Assembly: GCF_902499175.1 (NCBI RefSeq)
Contig: NZ_CABVQC010000054.1
Coordinates: 1-64,000, forward strand
Source of the DNA: Burkholderia aenigmatica
GTDB taxonomy: Bacteria; Pseudomonadota; Gammaproteobacteria; Burkholderiales; Burkholderiaceae
Length of the DNA: 64,000 nucleotides
Reading direction: 5' to 3'
Below are positions 30,884-40,106 of this stretch, piece after piece. Both the position numbers and the translations under genes were made by a program. The notes under the pieces were generated by a model, which saw nothing but the letters and a program-made list of their open reading frames with translations, did not search any database and had not been told where the DNA came from. Numbering within the stretch: position 1 is the stretch's first letter; each line of letters opens with the position of its first letter.

Positions 30884-33184
30884 ATGAATACGTCCGTCGG
30901 TGGCATTCGCCGTCTCGGCATGCGCGCGCTTTTGGTCGACGACGAGATCACCCAGGAAACCGCGACCGGGCGAGCGGTCCGCACGCTGAGCGCGGAGCTC
31001 GCGCAGCGCGACATCGACGTGCTCACGGCAACCTCGGCCGACGACGCGATCATGCTGATCCGTTCCGATCCATCGATCCAGTGCGTGCTGCTCGACTGGG
31101 ATCTCGGCGTGGACGGCCACGGGCCGTCCGAGGCCGTGGTCGACGCGGTCCGGCATCGCAACGGCAACGTGCCGATCTTCCTGCTGGCCGACCGCAGCGT
31201 CGCGTCGACGGTGCCGTCCGCGGTGATGGGCCAGGTCGACGATTTCGTGTGGCTGCTCGAAGATACGGCCGACTTCATCGGCGGGCGCATCCATGCGGCG
31301 ATCGAACGCTATCGCGCCACCGTGTTGCCGCCGATGTTCGGCGCGCTCGCGAAATTCTCACGCGTCTATGAATACTCGTGGCATACGCCCGGCCACACGG
31401 GCGGCACGGGCTTCCTGAAATCGCCGGTCGGCCGCGCGTTCTTCGAATACTTCGGCGAAGCGCTGTTCCGTTCCGACCTGTCGATCTCGGTCGGCGAGCT
31501 CGGCTCGCTGCTCGACCACTCGGGCCCGATCGGCGAAAGCGAGCGCTACGCGGCGCGCGTGTTCGGCGCGCATCGCACGTATCACGTGACCAACGGCTCG
31601 TCGACGTCGAACCGCATCATCCTGATGGCGAGCGTGAGCCGCGACCAGATCGCGCTGTGCGATCGCAATTGCCACAAGTCGGCCGAGCATGCGATGACGA
31701 TGTCGGGCGCGATTCCGACTTACCTCGTGCCGACGCGCAACCGCTACGGGATCATCGGACCGATCGCGTCGGAGCGCCTCACGCAGACGGCGATCCGCGA
31801 GGCGATCGCGTCGAACCCGCTCGCAGCCGAGCTCGCCGACCGTCAGCCGAAGCATGCGATCGTCACCAACTCGACGTACGACGGCCTGTGCTACAACGTC
31901 GCGCGCGTCGAGGAACTGCTCGGCGCGAGCGTCGACCGGCTGCATTTCGACGAAGCCTGGTACGGCTACGCGCGCTTCAACCCGATCTACCGCGATCGCC
32001 ATGCAATGCACGGCGACCCGCGCGATCATCGTGCGGACCGTCCGACGGTGTTCGCGACGCAGTCGACGCACAAGCTGCTGACCGCGCTGTCGCAGGCGTC
32101 GTACATCCACGTGCGCGACGGCCGCAACCCGATTCCGCATGCCCAGTTCAACGAAACGTTCATGATGCATGCGTCGACGTCGCCGAACTACGCGATCATC
32201 GCGTCGAACGACGTCGCGGCCGCGATGATGGACGGCCCCGGCGGTGCGGCGCTCACGCACGAGTCGATCGAGGAGGCCGTCGCGTTCCGGCAGATGATCG
32301 CGCGGATGAACGGCGAGTTCAGCGCGAAGGGTGACTGGTTCTTCGAATGCTGGCAGCCCGACACCGTGCTCGAGACACGCACGGGCCGCACGCTGCCGTT
32401 CCATGATGCGCCGCCCGAGCTGCTCGCGAGCGACCCGTCGTGCTGGGTGCTGCGCCCCGGCGCGCAATGGCACGGCTTCGGCAATATCGAGGACGGCTAC
32501 TGCATGCTCGATCCGATCAAAGTGTCGATCGTCACGCCGGGCGTCGCGCCGGCCGGCGGCCTGATGCCGGTCGGCATTCCGGCGAGCGTCGTGACCGCGT
32601 ATCTCGACGCGCGCGGGATCGTCGTCGAGAAGACGACCGATTTCACGATCCTGTTCCTGTTCTCGATCGGCATCACGAAGGGCAAGTGGGGCTCGCTCGT
32701 CAGCGCGCTGTGCGATTTCAAGCGCGACTACGACGCGAACCTGTCGCTCGACATGGCGATTCCGTCGCTCGCGAAGGAACATGGTTCGCGCTATGCGGGC
32801 ATGGGGCTGAAGGACCTGGCCGACACGATGTTCGCGGCGATGGAGCAGCTCGGCACGACGCGGCTGATGTCGGAAGCCTTCTCGATCCTGCCGAAGCCGG
32901 AGATGAGCCCGGTACGCGCGTACGAGCATCTGGTGCAGGGCCGCGTCGAGCAGGTCACGCTCGAAGAGCTGGCCGGACGCACCGTCGCCACCGGCGTCGT
33001 GCCGTATCCGCCGGGCATTCCGCTGCTGATGCCGGGCGAGAACGCGGGGCCGGCCGGCGGCCCGGTGCTCGGCTACCTGAAGGCGCTCGAAGCGTACGAC
33101 CGGCGCTTCCCGGGCTTCGCGCACGACACGCACGGCGTGGAAGTGGAAGACGGCACGTACCGCGTGACCTGCCTGACGGCCTGA
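30884..33184 (+). CDS. Arginine/lysine/ornithine decarboxylase (OKR type)
   Basis: A 766-residue PLP decarboxylase of the AdiA/CadA/LdcC class. It has the N-terminal receiver-like wing domain (about 14-130: RALLVDDEITQ, CVLLDWDLGVDG), a linker, the large PLP domain and a C-terminal domain. The PLP lysine is Lys397 in TQSTHKLLTALSQ. Other family motifs are SWHTPGHTGG, NGSSTSNRIIL, DRNCHKSAEH and LHFDEAWYGYARF. Motifs mix AdiA-like (NRYGIIGPI) and CadA-like (SISVGELGSLLDHSGP) features, so the amino acid substrate is not settled. ATG 30884 follows CGAGGGC by six bases. It is followed 70 bases later by potE and divergent from speF; consumption of cytoplasmic protons under acid conditions is the probable role. 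Confidence 0.92.
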   Translation: MNTSVGGIRRLGMRALLVDDEITQETATGRAVRTLSAELAQRDIDVLTATSADDAIMLIRSDPSIQCVLLDWDLGVDGHGPSEAVVDAVRHRNGNVPIFLLADRSVASTVPSAVMGQVDDFVWLLEDTADFIGGRIHAAIERYRATVLPPMFGALAKFSRVYEYSWHTPGHTGGTGFLKSPVGRAFFEYFGEALFRSDLSISVGELGSLLDHSGPIGESERYAARVFGAHRTYHVTNGSSTSNRIILMASVSRDQIALCDRNCHKSAEHAMTMSGAIPTYLVPTRNRYGIIGPIASERLTQTAIREAIASNPLAAELADRQPKHAIVTNSTYDGLCYNVARVEELLGASVDRLHFDEAWYGYARFNPIYRDRHAMHGDPRDHRADRPTVFATQSTHKLLTALSQASYIHVRDGRNPIPHAQFNETFMMHASTSPNYAIIASNDVAAAMMDGPGGAALTHESIEEAVAFRQMIARMNGEFSAKGDWFFECWQPDTVLETRTGRTLPFHDAPPELLASDPSCWVLRPGAQWHGFGNIEDGYCMLDPIKVSIVTPGVAPAGGLMPVGIPASVVTAYLDARGIVVEKTTDFTILFLFSIGITKGKWGSLVSALCDFKRDYDANLSLDMAIPSLAKEHGSRYAGMGLKDLADTMFAAMEQLGTTRLMSEAFSILPKPEMSPVRAYEHLVQGRVEQVTLEELAGRTVATGVVPYPPGIPLLMPGENAGPAGGPVLGYLKALEAYDRRFPGFAHDTHGVEVEDGTYRVTCLTA

Positions 33185-33254
33185 GCATCCGGCCGGACGA
33201 ACGGACGAACATGCGACCGGCCGCTCTGCGGCCTCACATCGAAGGATCGACATC

Positions 33255-34640
33255 ATGGAAAACACAGCGCGCATGTCCGGCGCGGCCTCGGCGGCCGCGC
33301 CGAAGAACCGGATGAATGTCTGGCAGCTGACCATCCTCACGGCGGTCAACATGATGGGCTCCGGCATCATCCTGCTGCCGTCGAAGCTCGCGCAGGTCGG
33401 CACGATCTCGCTGCTGTCGTGGATCGTCACGGCCGGCGGCTCGCTCGCGCTGGCCTATGCGTTCGCCCGCTGCGGGATGCTGAGCCGCAAGCCGGGCGGG
33501 ATGGGCGGCTACGCGGAATACGCGTTCGGCAAGGCCGGCAACTACATGGCGAACTACACGTACGGGCTGTCGCTCGTGATCGCCAACGTCGCGATCGGCG
33601 TCACGGCGGTCGGCTACGGCACCGTGCTGTTCGACGCGACGCTGTCGCCGCTGCAGACGTGCCTGTGGACGATCTTCCTGCTCGTGCTCACGACGGTCGC
33701 GAACTTCGGCGGCTCGCGCATCACCGGCCGGATCGGCTCGGTGACCGTGTGGGGCGTGATCATTCCGGTCGTCGTCGTGTCGCTGATCGGCTGGTTCTGG
33801 TTCAGCGGTGCGACCTGGGGCGCCGCGTGGAATCCGCACAACATGCCGTTCGGGCCGGCCGTCGGCAGCTCGATCGCGGTGACGCTGTGGGCGTTCCTCG
33901 GGCTCGAATCGGCGTGCGCGAACTCGGACGCCGTCGAGAATCCGGAGCGCAACGTGCCGATCGCCGTGCTCGGCGGCACGATCGCGTCGGCGATCTTCTA
34001 CATCGTGTCGACCAACGTGATCGCGGGGATCGTACCCAATGCGATCCTCGCGGCGTCGAACGCGCCGTTCGGCATCGCGTTCGCGACGATGTTCACGCCG
34101 ACGGTCGGCACGATCGTCACCGCGCTGATGGTGATCGCGTGCATCGGCTCGCTGCTCGGCTGGCAGTTCACGGTCGCGCAGGTGTTCAAGAGCTCGGCGG
34201 ATGTCGGCTACTTCCTGCCGGTGTTCGCGCGGGCGACGCGCACCGGCACGCCGATCGTCGGGATGGTGATCCTGCTGGTCGCGCAGGTCGCGCTCGCGCT
34301 GATGACGATCAGCCCGGAGCTGAGCAGCCAGTTCCAGAAGATCGTCGATCTCGCGGTCGTCACGAACCTCGTGCCCTACGTGATGTCGATGGCCGCGCTG
34401 ATTACGATCCAGAAGGTCGCGAAGGTGCCGCCGGCCAAGGCGCTGCTGACGAACGTGATCGCGATGGTCGCGACCGCGTACAGCTTCTATGCGCTGTTCA
34501 GCTCGGGCGAGCAGGCGCTGATGCTCGGCGGCCTGTGCGTGTTCCTGGGCTGGACGCTGTTCGGCTTCGTCAGCGCGCGCTTCTACCAGATGGAAGTCGA
34601 TGCGCACGTGAAGGAGCCGGGGAAGTCGCTGCAGGCGTGA
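33255..34640 (+). CDS. potE: Putrescine-ornithine antiporter PotE
   Basis: A 461-residue APC-superfamily transporter with about 12 transmembrane helices. It is strikingly close to E. coli PotE along its entire length, for instance QLTILTAVNMMGSGIILLP, GGMGGYAEYAFGKAGNYM, WAFLGLESACANSDAVENP and GSLLGWQFTVAQVFKSS, so exchange of external ornithine for internal putrescine is a safe prediction. It follows the OKR-type decarboxylase by 70 bases and AAGGATCG precedes ATG 33255. In enterobacteria potE is paired with speF; here speF is divergent and the adjacent decarboxylase is of the AdiA/CadA class, so the antiporter may serve both. Confidence 0.95.
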   Translation: MENTARMSGAASAAAPKNRMNVWQLTILTAVNMMGSGIILLPSKLAQVGTISLLSWIVTAGGSLALAYAFARCGMLSRKPGGMGGYAEYAFGKAGNYMANYTYGLSLVIANVAIGVTAVGYGTVLFDATLSPLQTCLWTIFLLVLTTVANFGGSRITGRIGSVTVWGVIIPVVVVSLIGWFWFSGATWGAAWNPHNMPFGPAVGSSIAVTLWAFLGLESACANSDAVENPERNVPIAVLGGTIASAIFYIVSTNVIAGIVPNAILAASNAPFGIAFATMFTPTVGTIVTALMVIACIGSLLGWQFTVAQVFKSSADVGYFLPVFARATRTGTPIVGMVILLVAQVALALMTISPELSSQFQKIVDLAVVTNLVPYVMSMAALITIQKVAKVPPAKALLTNVIAMVATAYSFYALFSSGEQALMLGGLCVFLGWTLFGFVSARFYQMEVDAHVKEPGKSLQA

Positions 34641-34644
34641 TGGG

Positions 34645-34660
34645 GGCGGCGGTCGCCGCC
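34645..34660 (+). terminator. Short hairpin between convergent potE and LysR genes
   Basis: GGCGGC (34645-34650) can pair with GCCGCC (34655-34660) across a four-base loop in the 21-base gap between the two stop codons. It is followed by GTTATC, not a real T-tract, so termination is possible but weakly supported. Confidence 0.3.
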
Positions 34661-34661
34661 G

Positions 34662-35570
34662 TTATCGGGCAGGGCGGGCCAGCAGCGGCGGAAGGTCCTG
34701 CTTCAGCAGTTCGACGACGGCCCGCACGCGCGGGGGCAGCGGCCGCTGCGCGTGCACGAGCACGTTGAGCGCGAAGTCGGGAATCGCGTACCGCGGCAGG
34801 AGCTCGACGAGCGTGCCGGCCGCGAGCGCGTCGGCGCAGGCCGGCTGCTGGACCACGCCGATGCCGCCACCGGCCACGATCGTGTCGAACATCGGGCGCC
34901 AGTGGCTCGTCGTCATGATCGTGCGGATGCGCACGGTTTCGAGCGCGTCGCCTTCGCGCTGCAGCGGCAGCCGTTCGCTGGCGAAGACCCCTTTCACGCG
35001 GATGAACGGATGGTTTGCGAGATCGGCCGTCGTGTCGATCGGGCCGTGCCGCTCGAGATACGACGGCGCGGCGACGAGCCGGCGGCCGACCGCGCCGACC
35101 GGATGCGCGACGAACCCGCCGTCGCCGAGCTGGCCGACGCGGATCGAGATGTCGACGCCTTCCGTGACCGGATCGACGATGTCGTCGTTCAAGACCAGAT
35201 CGATGTGCAAGCCCGGATACGCGCTGCGGACATGCATCAGCACGCCGGGCAGCACGACCTCGCCGACGCATTGCGGCGCCGCGAGCCGGATCGTGCCGTC
35301 GAGTGCGTTTTCCGTCTTCGAGACCGAGGCGACGGCATCGTCGGCCGCGTCGAGCAGCGCCTTGCTGCGTTCGTAGAAGATCCGGCCTTCTTCCGTGCAC
35401 ACGAGGGTGCGCGCACTGCGCAACAGGAGCCGTGTGCCGAGATGCTTCTCGAGTCGCTCGATGCGCTCACTGACAGCCGGCTGGCCCATGTCGAGATCCC
35501 GCGCCGCGCCGGACATCGTGCCGCGCTCGACGACCCTGACGTAGATACGCATCGTCGCCAGCAAATCCAT
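34662..35570 (-). CDS. LysR-family transcriptional regulator
   Basis: A 302-residue LysR protein with the winged helix at residues 1-60 (YVRVVERGTMSGAARDLDMG, QPAVSERIERLEKHLGTRLL) and the effector domain after about 88 (GTIRLAAPQCVGEVVLPGVL, GVDISIRVGQLGDGG). ATG 35570 starts at the HTH. The gene is divergent from the glycolipid-binding-type gene at 35745 with a 174-base gap, and convergent with potE. Control of the divergent gene is the simplest hypothesis; regulation of the polyamine module is also possible. Effector unknown. Confidence 0.92.
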   Translation of the reverse strand: MDLLATMRIYVRVVERGTMSGAARDLDMGQPAVSERIERLEKHLGTRLLLRSARTLVCTEEGRIFYERSKALLDAADDAVASVSKTENALDGTIRLAAPQCVGEVVLPGVLMHVRSAYPGLHIDLVLNDDIVDPVTEGVDISIRVGQLGDGGFVAHPVGAVGRRLVAAPSYLERHGPIDTTADLANHPFIRVKGVFASERLPLQREGDALETVRIRTIMTTSHWRPMFDTIVAGGGIGVVQQPACADALAAGTLVELLPRYAIPDFALNVLVHAQRPLPPRVRAVVELLKQDLPPLLARPAR

Positions 35571-35744
35571 GAAGTCGCGCCCCTTGTCCGGTTCCAGTTG
35601 ATGCCGATCGACGGATGGTACCAAAGCAGGGCGGCCGGAAGGTGCGCGGCGAACCGATACTGACCATCGGTTGCCGATGCCGCGTGTGTTCGCCAGCGCG
35701 ATGCGCGACAATCCGCTTCCGTGCGAACGACTGGAGGCGACGAC

Positions 35745-36329
35745 ATGACGCAACAGGATGAAGCGGTGCGCACACGCTGCGTCGCATGGCAGATCGTGCA
35801 GACGTGGCAGGCCGCCGAATGGTGCCGGCTCGTCGAGTCGCGCACGGGAATCGACCTGTCGGGATCGGTGGCGGGTGCGATCGACGGCGCGCCGTTTCGG
35901 ATCGATTACGCGATCGCATGCGGCGCCGACTGGCGCACGCGCTCGGCACGCATCACGCAATGGGGCGGCACGCAGCCGCCGCGGCAGTGGGCGATCGCGT
36001 GCGACGCCGGGCGGTGGACGATCGACGGCGTCGACGTACCGGCGCTCGCGGGCGCGACCGACCTCGATCTCGGGTTCAGCCCGTCGACGAATACGCTGCC
36101 GATCCGGCGGCTCGGGCTGGCCGTCGGCGAGGCCGCCGTGATCCATACGGCGTGGCTGCGCTTTCCGGATTTCGGGTTCGTGCGAGGCGAGCAGCGCTAT
36201 ACCCGCACGGCAGAGCACGTGTACCGCTACGAAAGCGGCACGTATGCGGCCGATATCGCGGTCGACGAAGCGGGCCTCGTCACCGACTACGACGAATGGC
36301 GGCGCATCGGCTCCGCACCCGTGCGCTGA
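35745..36329 (+). CDS. Putative glycolipid-binding family protein
   Basis: A 194-residue protein that fits the putative glycolipid-binding family: an early conserved segment AEWCRLVESRTGIDLSGSV, the strand FRIDYAIACGADWRTRSARI, RQWAIACDAGRWTIDGVDVP, DLDLGFSPSTNTLPIRRLGL and a final RYTRTAEHVYRYES. The family forms a beta-sandwich/barrel of unproven biochemical role. ATG 35745 is chosen over an upstream GTG at 35721 because GGAGGC lies six bases before it. There is no signal peptide. It is divergent from the LysR gene and converges on the sulfonate-type binding protein gene 22 bases away. Confidence 0.8.
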   Translation: MTQQDEAVRTRCVAWQIVQTWQAAEWCRLVESRTGIDLSGSVAGAIDGAPFRIDYAIACGADWRTRSARITQWGGTQPPRQWAIACDAGRWTIDGVDVPALAGATDLDLGFSPSTNTLPIRRLGLAVGEAAVIHTAWLRFPDFGFVRGEQRYTRTAEHVYRYESGTYAADIAVDEAGLVTDYDEWRRIGSAPVR

Positions 36330-36351
36330 CGCATGCGTACCGCGCCGTGCA

Positions 36352-37344
36352 TCAGCGTGCGCTCGCCACCGACAGCTTGCCCGGAATCAGCTTCAGCGTG
36401 CTGAACGCGTCGGCGATGTTCTGCTGATACGCGAGCGTCGCATCGCTGATCGGCTGCACGCCGTAGCCGGCGCGCTTGAGCGCGACTTCGAGCGTCGGCG
36501 CGTCGAGGCCGACGAGCGGCGACAGTTGCGCCGCGACTTCCGGCACATGGTCGCGCGCCCAGCGGTCGACCGCGTCGACTTCGTCGAGCAGCGCGCGCAG
36601 CACCTGCGGGTGTGCGGTCGCGTATTTGCGTGCGGCGAGGTAGTACTGCGTATTGCGCACGAGCCCTTCGCCGTTCGCGATCACGCGCGCGCCGATCTGC
36701 CGCTCGGCGGCGGCCAGGTACGGATCCCAGATCACCCATGCATCGACGCTGCGCTGCACGAATGCAGCGCGTGCGTCGGCGGGCGTCAGGTAGATCGGCT
36801 GGATGTCGGCGTACGTCAGGCCCGCGTGTTCGAGCGCCTTCACGAGCAGGTAGTGGACGTTCGAACCCTTGTTGAACGCGACCTTCTTGCCGCGCAGCTG
36901 TGCGACGGTGCGGATCGGCGAATCGGGCAGCACGACGATTGCCTCGCCCTGCGGCGCGGGCGGCTCGTTGCCGATGTAGACGAAATCGACGCCGCCCGCC
37001 TGCGCGAAGATCGGCGGCGTCTCGCCGACCGTGCCGACGTCGATCGCGCCGGCGTTCAGGCCCTCGAGCAACTGCGGGCCGGCCGGAAATTCGAGCCATT
37101 GCACGGTGACGCCCTGGCTCGCGAGCCGCTTTTCCAGCGTGCCGCGCGCCTTGAGCACGACGAAGTTGCCGTATTTCTGGAAACCGATGCGCAGCCGCGT
37201 GCCGCTGTCTTGCGCGTGGGCAGGCAGGCCCGCGAGCGGGCCGAGCGCGAGCCCGGCCAGTCCGGCGGCTGCGCCTTGCAGCCACTGGCGGCGATGCGGG
37301 TTCGCCGGTGTCGGTTCAACGTCTGCGTGCGGTGTGTCGTTCAT
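36352..37344 (-). CDS. Aliphatic sulfonate-type ABC substrate-binding protein (SsuA-like)
   Basis: A 330-residue periplasmic binding protein. A Tat-like leader (HRRQWLQGAAAGLAGLALG, ending PAHAQ near residue 45) precedes a mature domain with the SsuA/TauA pattern: RIGFQKYGNFVVLKARGTLE, WLEFPAGPQLLEGLNAGAID, VAFNKGSNVHYLLVKALEHA and DAWVIWDPYLAAAE. The family brings alkanesulfonates to an inner-membrane ABC transporter. No permease or ATPase gene adjoins it, so it probably shares a transporter encoded elsewhere, perhaps the system at 42-46 kb. ATG 37344 is the start of the Tat leader. Sulfur-starvation control is expected from the family but no site is identified. Confidence 0.9.
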   Translation of the reverse strand: MNDTPHADVEPTPANPHRRQWLQGAAAGLAGLALGPLAGLPAHAQDSGTRLRIGFQKYGNFVVLKARGTLEKRLASQGVTVQWLEFPAGPQLLEGLNAGAIDVGTVGETPPIFAQAGGVDFVYIGNEPPAPQGEAIVVLPDSPIRTVAQLRGKKVAFNKGSNVHYLLVKALEHAGLTYADIQPIYLTPADARAAFVQRSVDAWVIWDPYLAAAERQIGARVIANGEGLVRNTQYYLAARKYATAHPQVLRALLDEVDAVDRWARDHVPEVAAQLSPLVGLDAPTLEVALKRAGYGVQPISDATLAYQQNIADAFSTLKLIPGKLSVASAR

Positions 37345-37661
37345 CGAGGCGTCCTGCGTGCGGGTTCACGGGCCGCGCGAAAGGCGGCGCGGCCGGCGCA
37401 GGGCGGGGCCCGAAGCGGGCGATGCGCGCCACGGACCGGCCCGCGCCGGATTCAGGACGATACGGCCGCGCAGGCCGGCGGCCAACCAACGAATCCGCAT
37501 ATGCAAATCAGCGGCGGAGTCGGTGGCTTCGGTCGGGCGGGTGACGAGCACCGGAACCGGCCGGAACTAGCCGGCACGAGCCGGCACGGCGGGCCGCGCA
37601 GGCTACATTGCGGCCTCGCACGCGCGGCCGCCTGGCGCGCGACGCACGGCTGCCGCAAGGC
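37345..37661. other. Intergenic region between SsuA-like and DUF427 genes
   Basis: About 317 bases upstream of the SsuA-like gene and downstream of the DUF427 gene. No coding frame is supported. A tandem 10-mer AGCCGGCACG occurs twice at 37569-37588 in a CCGG-rich stretch. An AT-richer patch CCGCATATGCAAATC near 37495-37510 is the most promoter-like part. Confidence 0.4.
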
Positions 37662-38069
37662 TCAATCGGAGCCGGCCGGGCTTTCCTCGATCGAATCGAC
37701 GCGATCCGGATAGAACGCGAGATGCCCGCGGATCGCATCGACGGCCGGATAGGGCGCCTCGTAGGTCCAGACGGCATTGACCGCGCGCTCGCCGCCGACC
37801 GGAATCGAGTAGTAGGCCGCGTCGCCCTTGTACGGGCAGTACGTCGCGTGATTGGTACGCTGCAGCAGCGTCAGGTCGGCGTCTTCGCGCGGGATGTAGA
37901 GCACGGCCGGGTAAGCGGCTTCGCGCAGCGCCAGCGCGCGGCGCGTATCCGCGACGACCCTGCCGGCCGCCTTGACCACGACGCGCCGCGGGTGCGGTTC
38001 GACCGTGATCGGGTGATCGGGGCCCGGCGTCTTCACCGGGCGAGCGGACGTATCGGAGCTGACAGGCAT
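37662..38069 (-). CDS. DUF427 family protein
   Basis: A 135-residue protein of the DUF427 family. Characteristic segments are RRVVVKAAGRVVADTRRALAL, YIPREDADLTLLQRTNHATY, CPYKGDAAYYSIP, and the C-terminal WTYEAPYPAVDAIRGHLAFY with a Tyr-Pro turn and final acidic residues. The family is a small beta-barrel-like fold of unknown biochemical function, common in actinobacteria and proteobacteria and usually monocistronic. No signal peptide is present, so it is cytoplasmic. ATG 38069 is preceded by GGAGGACTC on the minus strand, a good ribosome binding site. No functional link to its neighbours can be claimed. Confidence 0.88.
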   Translation of the reverse strand: MPVSSDTSARPVKTPGPDHPITVEPHPRRVVVKAAGRVVADTRRALALREAAYPAVLYIPREDADLTLLQRTNHATYCPYKGDAAYYSIPVGGERAVNAVWTYEAPYPAVDAIRGHLAFYPDRVDSIEESPAGSD

Positions 38070-38339
38070 CGTGAGTCCTCCTGGAATCGGCGGCGCGGCA
38101 GGATGCGCGCCGGCGTTGGCCAGCCGATACGATGCGCCATTTCGCGCAAGTCTGCAGGGGGCCGGAAGACGGCGGCGCGAGCAGGCCGACCGGCGCTCGC
38201 GTGGACGTTTTCATGCACGGGCAGCGGGATGCATCCACGACGATAAGCAACGCGAAATTAATTGGTAAGCGATCGACGTGAGGCGCGCGAAGATCGGCGG
38301 TCGTCATGTGCATGACAGCCCTCTCTCATCTCCGCCACC

Positions 38340-40001
38340 ATGAAGAACGCTTTCGTTTCGCCTGCTGCGCGTCGTGCGCGTGGCATCCCCCATGCCGCAA
38401 CGGCCCTGCGCTGCATCGCGGCGTCGCTGCTGCTCGCCGGCGCGGCGACGCAGGCGCTCGCCGCACCGGCCGGCAAGACGCTCGTGTATTGCACCGAAGG
38501 CAGCCCGGCCGGTTTCGATCCGGGCCAGCACACGACGAGCACCGATTTCGACGCGAGCACGTACCCGGTCTACAACGGGCTCGTGCAGTTCAAGCGCGGC
38601 ACGCTCGATCTCGAACCGGCGCTCGCGACGAGCTGGGACGTGTCGCCCGACCAGCGCACGATCACCTTCCACCTGCGGCACGGCGTGAAATTCCAGACCA
38701 CCGCGTGGTTCAAGCCGACGCGGCCGTTCCAGGCCGACGATGTCGTCTTCACGTTCCATCGGATGCTCGACCTGGACGATCCGTTCCGCAAGGCCTACCC
38801 GGTCAGCTTCCCGTATTTCAGCGACCTCGGTTTCGACCGTAACGTCGCGCGCATCGACAAGGTCGACGACTACACGGTGCGCTTCGTGCTGAAGACGCCC
38901 GATGTCGTGTTCGTGCGCAATCTCGCGATGGCGTTCGCGTCGATCCTGTCGGCCGAGTATGCGTCGCAGCTCGCGGCGCGCCATCGCGAGGCCGACATCA
39001 ACCAGTTCCCGGTCGGCACCGGGCCGTTCCTGCTGCGCGCGTACCAGAAGGACGCGCTGATCCGCTACGACGCGAATCCCGACTACTGGAAGCCGGACGA
39101 CGTGAAGCTCGCCCATCTCGTGTTCGCGATCACGCCCGATCCGGCCGCGCGCCTGCAGAAGCTGGTGGCCGGCGAGTGCCAGGTATCGGTGTTCCCGCGG
39201 CCGGCCGACCTCGACACGGTGCGGCGCGACCCCAAGCTGACGTTGTTCTCGGGGATGGGCTTCAACGTCGGCTTCGTCGCGTACAACACGCAGCATGCGC
39301 CACTCGATCGCGTCGACGTGCGGCGCGCGCTCGACATCGCGATCGACAAGTCGGCGATCGTGAAGACCGTGTTCAACGGCGACGCGAAGATCGCGACGAA
39401 CCCGATGCCGCCCGCGCAATGGTCGTACAACCCGCGCCTGAAGGATGCGCCGCGCGATCCGGCTGCCGCGAAGGCGCTGCTCGCGCAGGCCGGGTTCCCG
39501 AATGGCTTCGACCTGACGCTGTGGGCGATGCCGGTGCAGCGCCCGTACAACCCGAATGCGCAGTTGATGGCGCAGCTGATCCAGCAGGACTGGGCGAAGA
39601 TCGGCGTGCGCGCGAAGATCGTCAGCTACGAATGGGGCGAATACAACCGCCGCGCGAAGCACGACGGGCAGCACGACGCGATCCTGTACGGCTGGTCGGG
39701 CGACAACGGCGATCCCGACAACTGGCTCGGCACGCTGCTCGGTTGCGACGCGGTGCACGGCAGCAATCTTGCGAAGTGGTGCAACCAGGATTTCGAGAAG
39801 CTGGTGGACGCGGCGCGTTCCAACGCGGACGTCGCGAAGCGCACGGCACTGTACGAGCAGGCGCAGGTCGTGTTCAAGGATCAGGTGCCGTTCACGCCGA
39901 TCGCGACGTCGATCGTGTCGCTGCCGGTGTCCAAACGCGTGCACGGGCTGACGTTCTCGCCGCTCGGCGGGCATCGCTTCGATGGGGTCTGGCTGGATTG
40001 A
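38340..40001 (+). CDS. DppA-like peptide ABC transporter substrate-binding protein
   Basis: A 553-residue class C periplasmic binding protein. A signal peptide with the hydrophobic core CIAASLLLAGAATQALA precedes the mature N-terminus near residue 42 (APAGKTLVYCTEGSPAGFDP). Family signatures include TFHLRHGVKF, FHRMLDLDDPF, FPVGTGPFLL, GFNVGFVAYNT and YGWSGDNGDPDNWL. This is the pattern of dipeptide-binding DppA, so dipeptides or similar short peptides are the likely ligand. The permease and ATPase genes of a Dpp system are not next to it, making it an orphan binding protein that would use a transporter encoded elsewhere. ATG 38340 starts the signal peptide; the ribosome binding site is weak. 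A strong terminator follows. Confidence 0.92.
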   Translation: MKNAFVSPAARRARGIPHAATALRCIAASLLLAGAATQALAAPAGKTLVYCTEGSPAGFDPGQHTTSTDFDASTYPVYNGLVQFKRGTLDLEPALATSWDVSPDQRTITFHLRHGVKFQTTAWFKPTRPFQADDVVFTFHRMLDLDDPFRKAYPVSFPYFSDLGFDRNVARIDKVDDYTVRFVLKTPDVVFVRNLAMAFASILSAEYASQLAARHREADINQFPVGTGPFLLRAYQKDALIRYDANPDYWKPDDVKLAHLVFAITPDPAARLQKLVAGECQVSVFPRPADLDTVRRDPKLTLFSGMGFNVGFVAYNTQHAPLDRVDVRRALDIAIDKSAIVKTVFNGDAKIATNPMPPAQWSYNPRLKDAPRDPAAAKALLAQAGFPNGFDLTLWAMPVQRPYNPNAQLMAQLIQQDWAKIGVRAKIVSYEWGEYNRRAKHDGQHDAILYGWSGDNGDPDNWLGTLLGCDAVHGSNLAKWCNQDFEKLVDAARSNADVAKRTALYEQAQVVFKDQVPFTPIATSIVSLPVSKRVHGLTFSPLGGHRFDGVWLD

Positions 40002-40053
40002 CGGGAGAGCCGCGTGGACGATGCTTTCGTCCGCGTGGCGTGACGGCGGGAGC

Positions 40054-40087
40054 GGCCGGCGCGATGCAGTGCGCGCCGGCCTTTCCC
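40054..40087 (+). terminator. Strong intrinsic terminator after the DppA-like gene
   Basis: GGCCGGCGCG (40054-40063), an eight-base loop and CGCGCCGGCC (40072-40081) form a perfect 10-bp stem followed by TTTCCC. It lies 52 bases past the stop and between convergent genes. Confidence 0.8.
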
Positions 40088-40106
40088 ACCTTCAGGTCAG
40101 GTCGGT

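Noticed and set aside
31358..33430. Open frame of about 690 codons antisense to the decarboxylase
   Set aside because: Shadow of a well-supported PLP enzyme with intact active-site lysine.
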